Shown here piece by piece: positions 6,244 through 9,998 of a DNA stretch of 9,998 nt; position 1 is the first letter of the stretch; each line of letters opens with the position of its first letter. Source of the DNA: Pseudonocardia autotrophica (GTDB lineage: Bacteria; Actinomycetota; Actinomycetes; Mycobacteriales; Pseudonocardiaceae). A program made the translations under genes and the position numbers. The notes beneath the pieces are model-generated. The model was not told the DNA's origin. It searched no databases and saw only the letters and a list, made by a program, of their open reading frames with translations. The stretch is from contig NZ_JNYD01000062.1 of NCBI RefSeq assembly GCF_000717175.1, forward strand, positions 1 through 9,998. Direction: 5' to 3'.

Positions 6244-7533
6244 TCACCAGTTCTCGACGGACTTCGTCAGGATGTCGGCGATGTCGTCCTCGCTCGGGGT
6301 CCGCGGGCACGTCGCGAGCAGGCGCTGCTGCTTCATCGTGCCGGGCACGAGGTCGGGGACGTCCGACTCGGTGTAGCCGACCCCGCCGATCCCGTTCGGG
6401 ATGCCGATGTCCTGCATCAGCCGCACCAGGACGGACGGCAGCTGCTCCTTGGGGTCGTTGACCTTGTCGGCCCGCGGGTCCATCAGCTCGGCCGCCCGCA
6501 GGTGCCGCTCGGGCGCGCTGTCGAAGGAGAACCGGAAGGCCTCCGGCGCGGTGAGCGACACGGACTGGCCGTGGGGGACCATCGGCTCGTCCGGCGGGTA
6601 GCCCTCGGGCACGTAGTCCTTGACCATGCCGGCGATCGGGTAGGCGTTGGCGTGCGGGATGTGCACGCCGGAGTTGCCGAAGCCCATGCCGGCGAAGGTC
6701 GCCGCCATCATCATGTTCGACCGCGCCTCGACGTCCTCGGCGCCGTCGTGCACGGCCTTGCGGAAGGACTGCGCGATGAGGTTCATCGCCTTCTCGCACC
6801 ACAGGTCCGACACGGGGTTCGAGCCGCAGTAGGTCACCCGCTCCTCGGGCTTCTTGCGGTCGAAGGTCGTGTAGTACCGCGCCGTGTAGCTCTCCAGCGC
6901 GTGGCAGACGATGTCCATCCCCGCCGACGCCGTGACCTGCGGCGGGAGCGACATGGTGAGCAGCGGGTCGATGACGGCCAGGGTCGGGCGCAGACGCCAG
7001 TGGCTGATCCCGGTCTTGACCTTCATCGACAGGATGTCCAGCACGCACATGGCGGTGGACTCCGAGCCCGTGCCCGCCGTCGTCGGCACGGCGATCAGCG
7101 GCTTGAGCTGGCCCGGCGGCACCTTGGCGTTGCCGATCGGCTTGTTGATGTAGTCCATCAGCTCGCCGGGGTGGCTGGTCAGCAGGTTGATCGCCTTGGC
7201 CGTGTCGATGGCCGACCCGCCGCCGACGGCCACGAAGCCGTCCCACGGCCCCTGCGCCCGGGCGTACTCGGTGGCCTTGTTCATCGAGTCGTCCGTCGGC
7301 TCGACGTGCACGCCGTCGAACACCTCGGACTCGATCTCGTAGCGCTTGAGGTTGTCGGCCAGCCGCTGCGGCGCCCCCAGGGCGTTGACCCCGGGGTCCG
7401 TGACGATCAGCACCCGCCGCACGCCGTACTGGCTCAGCTCGAAGCCGACCTCGTCGATCGCGCCGGCGCCGAACTTCAGGGGCGGAGCACCCCAGGTGAA
7501 GATCGTCTCCTCGGTCAGTTCGGGAGTGGTCAC
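6244..7533 (-). CDS. Iron-type alcohol dehydrogenase, hydroxyacid-oxoacid transhydrogenase (HOT/ADHFE1-like)
   Basis: A 429-residue group III (iron-dependent) alcohol dehydrogenase. It carries the NAD-binding GGGS (104-107), PTTAGTGSE (150-158) and the metal ligands Asp207, His211, His294 and His321. Several segments match, from memory, animal ADHFE1 and not generic members: VEPTDDS, LKPLIAVPTT, GMDIVCHALESYT, a GSNPVSDLW segment, GFGNSGVH, and an insertion of about 15 residues between the last two histidines (KDYVPEGYPPDEPMVPHG). ADHFE1 oxidises 4-hydroxybutyrate to succinic semialdehyde while reducing 2-oxoglutarate to D-2-hydroxyglutarate, using its bound nucleotide. The start is GTG at 7533, overlapping the lactonase stop in GTGA, with GGAGGG (7543-7548, minus strand) nine bases upstream. 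This implies translational coupling. A simple NAD-dependent 4-hydroxybutyrate dehydrogenase (BlcB-like) is the main alternative, and either fits a lactone route. Confidence 0.9.
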   Translation of the reverse strand: MTTPELTEETIFTWGAPPLKFGAGAIDEVGFELSQYGVRRVLIVTDPGVNALGAPQRLADNLKRYEIESEVFDGVHVEPTDDSMNKATEYARAQGPWDGFVAVGGGSAIDTAKAINLLTSHPGELMDYINKPIGNAKVPPGQLKPLIAVPTTAGTGSESTAMCVLDILSMKVKTGISHWRLRPTLAVIDPLLTMSLPPQVTASAGMDIVCHALESYTARYYTTFDRKKPEERVTYCGSNPVSDLWCEKAMNLIAQSFRKAVHDGAEDVEARSNMMMAATFAGMGFGNSGVHIPHANAYPIAGMVKDYVPEGYPPDEPMVPHGQSVSLTAPEAFRFSFDSAPERHLRAAELMDPRADKVNDPKEQLPSVLVRLMQDIGIPNGIGGVGYTESDVPDLVPGTMKQQRLLATCPRTPSEDDIADILTKSVENW

Positions 7534-8342
7534 GTGTACGAGCCCTCCGGTGCCTTGCGCAGCTCCTTGATCTGGTTCGGGTCGTGCCCGAAGATCATCT
7601 GCGCGTTGGTCTCCTCCTGGATGCCGCGCAGCTTCTCCACGCTCTGGAACCACTGCTCCAGGTTGTTCACGATCGCCGCGGGCGCGGCGGGCGGGCCGTA
7701 GCTCTCGCCGCGGTACACCGCGTCCGAGGTGAAGATCATGGTCCCGCTGTCGGGCAGGTCGACCTGCATGGACATGCAGCCGACGGTGTGGCCCGGGGTC
7801 TGGATGAGCTTGACGCCGGGCAGCAGATCGACGTCACCGGACACGGTCTCCCAGTTCAGGCCCTCGTAGTCGGCCTTGAGGTGGGCGCCGTTGAAGTCGC
7901 CCTCGAAGTTCAGGGCGAACTCCTTCTCGCGGTCCGAGCACAGCAGTTTCGCGTTGGTGTTCTTGAACATCTGCGCGTTGCCGGCGTGGTCGAAGTGCAG
8001 GTGCGAGAGCACCACGTAGTCGATCTCGTCGAGGCCGACGCCCATCTTGTTGAGCTGGGCGTCGAGGTACTCGTCGTCCTCGACCTGGTCGTAGGGGAAG
8101 AACTCCTGCAGCCCGGTGGGCTTCCACCGGGTCTCCCAGTCGCTCGGACAGCTGGTGTCCCAGAGCAGCTTGCCCTCGTCGGTCTCGACGAGCACGCAGT
8201 GCGTCGGGACCTCCGTCCACGTGATCTGGGAGTCCTTCTCGGAGCGGGCACGGATGCTCACCCCGGGCTTGAGCAGCAGGAACGTGAGGTCGGCGTGCAT
8301 CGCCCCGCACGGGATGACGCTGAGCTTGTTCGCAGTGGCCAT
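7530..8342 (-). CDS. Metallo-beta-lactamase-fold lactonase (AhlD/BlcC-like)
   Basis: A 270-residue lactonase of the metallo-beta-lactamase superfamily. The dinuclear metal site is complete: His114, His116, Asp118 and His119 in SHLHFDHAGN, His185 in TPGHT, Asp207 in FTSDAVY and His253 in FGHDP. The N-terminal MHADLTFLLLKPG, the VPTHCVLVE stretch and the end region RGIQEETNAQMIFGHD closely resemble Arthrobacter AhlD, as I remember it. Family members hydrolyse N-acylhomoserine lactones or gamma-butyrolactone. The coupled downstream transhydrogenase, which would use the product 4-hydroxybutyrate, argues for gamma-butyrolactone or a related lactone, as in the Agrobacterium blc operon. No signal peptide is seen, so the enzyme is cytoplasmic. 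The start is ATG at 8342, with GAAGGGA five bases upstream. It is the first gene of the operon, behind the probable GntR-controlled promoter at 8398-8426. Confidence 0.92.
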   Translation of the reverse strand: MATANKLSVIPCGAMHADLTFLLLKPGVSIRARSEKDSQITWTEVPTHCVLVETDEGKLLWDTSCPSDWETRWKPTGLQEFFPYDQVEDDEYLDAQLNKMGVGLDEIDYVVLSHLHFDHAGNAQMFKNTNAKLLCSDREKEFALNFEGDFNGAHLKADYEGLNWETVSGDVDLLPGVKLIQTPGHTVGCMSMQVDLPDSGTMIFTSDAVYRGESYGPPAAPAAIVNNLEQWFQSVEKLRGIQEETNAQMIFGHDPNQIKELRKAPEGSYT

Positions 8343-8366
8343 CGTGGTCCCTTCGGCACTGGAGGG

Positions 8367-8398
8367 TCGCGCGCGTCACACGCGCGATTCCCTGGGAA
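8367..8398 (-). promoter_or_regulatory. Two small inverted repeats in the lactonase leader
   Basis: CGCGCGT-CAC-ACGCGCG (8370-8386) has 7-bp arms, and TTCCC-T-GGGAA (8388-8398) has 5-bp arms. They lie between the predicted -10 element and the lactonase start. They could be leader-RNA structure or an extra protein-binding site. CG-rich palindromes also arise easily in DNA of this composition, so confidence is modest. Confidence 0.35.
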
Positions 8399-8426
8399 CC
8401 GTGGCATGTGGCATGCCACTCGTCAA
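8398..8426 (-). promoter_or_regulatory. Predicted promoter and operator of the lactonase-transhydrogenase operon
   Basis: Reading on the minus strand, a -35-like TTGACG (8421-8426) is followed after 17 bases by CACGGT (8398-8403), a weak -10. The spacer contains the perfect 12-bp palindrome GTGGCATGCCAC (8408-8419), and its right half recurs immediately as ATGCCAC. A repressor bound there would block RNA polymerase. The block matches 21 of 29 positions of the region upstream of the gntR-type gene (9199-9227), so that regulator is the likely ligand. Confidence 0.6.
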
Positions 8427-8448
8427 CGCATGGCGATGTCTCGATCGG

Positions 8449-9174
8449 TCAGTCCTGGTCACGGGCGGCCAGCGTCCAGTCCAGGTCGATGTCGACGGCG
8501 GCGAGTCCCGGCCCCAGGTCCGCGCCCGCCTCCTGCGCGATGAGCAGCTCGGCGGTGTGCCGGACGTGCTCGCGCATCGCCTTCGCCGCGCCCTCGGCGT
8601 CGCCCGCCTCGATCAGGTCGAGGATCGCCCGGTGCTCGGCGACGATGTCGTCGAGGCTGCGCGACTCGCGGGCGGTCGACACACCGCGGCGCAGCACCAT
8701 GTCGCGCAGCCCGTCGACGAACGCGGCCAGCCGCGCGTTGCCCGCGGCCTCGAGCAGGACCCGGTGGAAGCGCCGGTCGTGCTCGAACATCGTGAACTCG
8801 TCGTCCGCCTTCGCGGCCTTCTCCATGTGCGCGAACATGCGGCGCAGCTCGCGCTTCTGGTTCCCGTCGAGCCGGGTGACCGCGCGCCGCACCGCCGGCG
8901 GCTCCAGCAGCAGCCGCAGGGCGAAGACCTCCTCCAGGTCGTGCAGGGAGGTCAGCAGGATGCGGACGCCGCGGTTGCGCTCGAAGCGCACCATGCCCTG
9001 CTGGGCGAGCTTGATCAGGGCCTCGCGGACGGGGGTGCGGGACACACCGAGCTGGGTGGCGAGGTTCTGCACCGAGTGCAGGCTGCCGGGCGCGAGCTCG
9101 CCGGTGATCACCGCGGCGCGGAGCGAGGCGAGGACCTGCGCGTTGACGCTCGCGGTCTCGGGGAGCTGCTTCAT
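8449..9174 (-). CDS. GntR-family transcriptional regulator, FadR/FCD subfamily
   Basis: A 241-residue regulator. Residues about 10-75 are a GntR winged helix-turn-helix, with LATQLGVSRTPVREALIKLAQQGMV at 38-62. Residues about 80-215 form an all-helical FCD ligand domain with a complete metal-binding quartet: Asp133 and His137 (FEHDRRFH), His181 (AEHRAI) and His203 (REHVRH). FCD regulators usually bind a small carboxylate and release DNA, so the inducer may be a pathway acid such as 4-hydroxybutyrate; this is inference. The start is ATG at 9174, with AGGGTGG (9181-9187, minus strand) six bases upstream. The gene lies directly upstream of the lactonase operon on the same strand, and a related promoter block precedes both, suggesting autoregulation and local control. 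The intervening promoter means the operon need not depend on read-through from this gene. The Agrobacterium blc operon instead uses an IclR-type repressor. Confidence 0.93.
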   Translation of the reverse strand: MKQLPETASVNAQVLASLRAAVITGELAPGSLHSVQNLATQLGVSRTPVREALIKLAQQGMVRFERNRGVRILLTSLHDLEEVFALRLLLEPPAVRRAVTRLDGNQKRELRRMFAHMEKAAKADDEFTMFEHDRRFHRVLLEAAGNARLAAFVDGLRDMVLRRGVSTARESRSLDDIVAEHRAILDLIEAGDAEGAAKAMREHVRHTAELLIAQEAGADLGPGLAAVDIDLDWTLAARDQD

Positions 9175-9198
9175 CCGGTGCCACCCTGCACCGGGGCG

Positions 9199-9227
9199 AG
9201 AGTGGCATGCGACACGTCACCGGTCAA
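9199..9227 (-). promoter_or_regulatory. Predicted promoter and operator of the GntR-family gene
   Basis: On the minus strand, TTGACC (9222-9227) and CACTCT (9199-9204) are separated by 17 bases, followed by a short leader to the ATG at 9174. The segment GCATGCCAC (9202-9210) sits at the same distance from the -35 element as in the lactonase promoter, and 21 of 29 positions agree between the two blocks. This suggests negative autoregulation. Confidence 0.55.
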
Positions 9228-9325
9228 TCGGGACCCGCGGCACCATCCGGAGGACGCGTGGCCGCCACCGCGCGGACGTCCGGTGGTCCCGGGGTGTCCG
9301 CTCCGGGGCGCGGCCGCCCGCTTGA

Positions 9326-9399
9326 TAACGTCTTGCGGCGCAGGTCCAGCAGCGAGGCCCGCGGTCCCCGGTAGACCGAGACCCGCTGGACAGGTGGAC
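9326..9399 (+). promoter_or_regulatory. Leader of the ANTAR gene: possible -10 element and nested hairpin
   Basis: TAACGT (9326-9331) fits a TANNNT -10 pattern, but no good -35 lies upstream. Downstream, GTCCAGC (9344-9350) pairs exactly with GCTGGAC (9385-9391), enclosing a second stem CGGTC/GACCG (9362-9366 with 9374-9378, 7-base loop). The outer stem ends one base before AGGTGG (9392-9397), the probable ribosome-binding site. It could therefore influence translation of the ANTAR gene. Confidence 0.4.
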
Positions 9400-9732
9400 A
9401 TGCCCGACGACCTCGATCCGTCGCGCCCGGACGAGGCCTCTCGAGAGTCCGCGCTGCTCGAACGCGTCGAGCAGCTCGAGACCGCACTCCGCAGCCGTCC
9501 CGCCATCGAACAGGCCAAGGGCATGATCATGATGGTGCACCGCTGCGACGACGAGCAGGCCTTCCGGGTGCTGATCGCCGTCTCCCAGAGCTCGAACCGC
9601 AAGTTGCGCGAGGTCGCCGGCGAGATCGTCGCGGCGCTGCCGGCCGACAAGCCGCTCCCGCCCGACATCGCCGCGGCGTTCGACAACGAGGTGCGCAGGC
9701 TGCAGGCGGCAGAGCGCGCACTAGATTCGTGA
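9400..9732 (+). CDS. Stand-alone ANTAR-domain RNA-binding regulator
   Basis: A 110-residue protein. A charged, probably coiled-coil stretch (about 13-30) leads into an ANTAR domain (about 28-82), with the hallmark SRPAIEQAKGMIMM (32-45), the DDEQAF segment, and SQSSNRKLREVAGEIV (62-77). ANTAR domains bind paired hexaloop stem-loops in nascent mRNA and prevent termination. Most occur behind a receiver or GAF sensor, but this protein has no sensor domain, so its activity must be set by expression or a partner. I use ATG 9400. AGGTGG at 9392-9397 is only two bases away, so GTG 9394, two codons earlier, is possible but has an even poorer ribosome site. The long open frame upstream (back to 8116) is antisense to the GntR gene and is not part of this gene. 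The stop overlaps the menB start in GTGA, suggesting co-translation. Confidence 0.88.
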   Translation: MPDDLDPSRPDEASRESALLERVEQLETALRSRPAIEQAKGMIMMVHRCDDEQAFRVLIAVSQSSNRKLREVAGEIVAALPADKPLPPDIAAAFDNEVRRLQAAERALDS

Positions 9733-9998
9733 GCGTGACCAGCGCGGCATCCGACTTCGTGTCCGAGACGTTCGATCCCGCGGCCTGGGCGGCCGTGCCG
9801 GGGTTCTCGTTCACCGACATCACCTACCACCGGGCGGTGGACTGCGGGGTGGTCCGGATCGCCTTCGACCGCCCCGAGGTCCGCAACGCCTTCCGCCCGC
9901 ACACCGTCGACGAGCTCCACACCGCCCTCGAACACGCCCGCACCTCCGCCGACGTCGGCGCCGTGCTGCTCACCGGCAACGGACCCTCCCCCAAGGAC
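9729..9998 (+). CDS. menB: 1,4-dihydroxy-2-naphthoyl-CoA synthase (MenB), 5' part
   Basis: This is the first 90 codons of a crotonase-fold enzyme; the gene runs off the right edge. MenB closes the second ring of the menaquinone nucleus by converting O-succinylbenzoyl-CoA to 1,4-dihydroxy-2-naphthoyl-CoA. ITYHRAVDCGVVRIAFDRPEVRNAFRP and VGAVLLTGNGPSPKD carry the actinobacterial MenB pattern, not a generic enoyl-CoA hydratase pattern. These are the DRPEVRNAFRP stretch, which precedes CoA binding, and the TGNGPSPKDGG start of the flexible loop. The catalytic residues lie beyond the window. The start is probably GTG 9729, overlapping the ANTAR stop as GTGA; GTG 9735 is in the same frame and equally plausible. 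Neither has a strong ribosome site, in keeping with coupling to the upstream gene. An ANTAR gene as immediate partner of menB is unusual to me. Confidence 0.88.
   Translation, partial: MSVTSAASDFVSETFDPAAWAAVPGFSFTDITYHRAVDCGVVRIAFDRPEVRNAFRPHTVDELHTALEHARTSADVGAVLLTGNGPSPKD

Noticed and set aside
7530..8342. Lactonase read as a dedicated quorum-quenching acylhomoserine lactonase
   Set aside because: The fold and AhlD resemblance permit it, but the coupled 4-hydroxybutyrate-type dehydrogenase makes a catabolic lactone more likely. It is kept as an alternative only.
8116..9399. N-terminal extension of the ANTAR frame back into the GntR and lactonase genes
   Set aside because: It is antisense to two well-supported genes, and the ANTAR family starts near the ATG at 9400.

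Overview
This is a very G+C-rich window with strong G/C preference at third codon positions. It carries a stand-alone ANTAR regulator, an actinobacterial-type MenB, FCD-type GntR control and frequent GTG starts. Together these point to a high-GC actinomycete. Pseudonocardiaceae is my best guess, from recall of similar gene content and not from any search. I find nine genes: seven on the minus strand and two on the plus strand at the right end. No tRNA, rRNA, CRISPR array, insertion sequence or phage gene is visible, and no gene-free stretch reaches 300 bases.

Left third (141-2591, minus strand): a degenerate NarL-type sensor kinase with GAF and ATPase parts but no phospho-acceptor helix, then a DUF998 membrane protein, then an aldo/keto reductase. 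The genes are close and co-directional. A GGTCGACCGT motif lies upstream of each of the first two genes in transcription order.

Centre (2722-8342, minus strand): this is the most interesting part. Read in transcription order, it holds a metallo-beta-lactamase-fold lactonase, an iron-type alcohol dehydrogenase that matches hydroxyacid-oxoacid transhydrogenase (HOT, ADHFE1-like), a 17-bp perfect hairpin, a long FmdB-type zinc-ribbon protein with a His-rich tail, and a YdiJ-like FAD/Fe-S 2-hydroxyacid dehydrogenase. I propose that these form one route. The lactonase opens gamma-butyrolactone (or a related lactone) to 4-hydroxybutyrate. HOT oxidises this to succinic semialdehyde while reducing 2-oxoglutarate to D-2-hydroxyglutarate. 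The FAD/Fe-S enzyme then regenerates 2-oxoglutarate and passes the electrons to an acceptor. The lactonase and HOT genes overlap by four bases, as do two genes further right. The zinc-ribbon and dehydrogenase genes are four bases apart. A succinic semialdehyde dehydrogenase would complete the route but is not in the window.

Control: a GntR/FCD regulator (8449-9174) lies directly upstream of the lactonase operon. Its own promoter region and that of the operon share a 29-base block (21 of 29 positions identical) with a TTGAC -35 element followed by GCATGCCAC or its equivalent. This suggests one regulator acting on both.

Right end (9400-9998, plus strand): an ANTAR-domain RNA-binding regulator overlaps the start of menB (menaquinone synthesis) by four bases. 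menB runs off the window.
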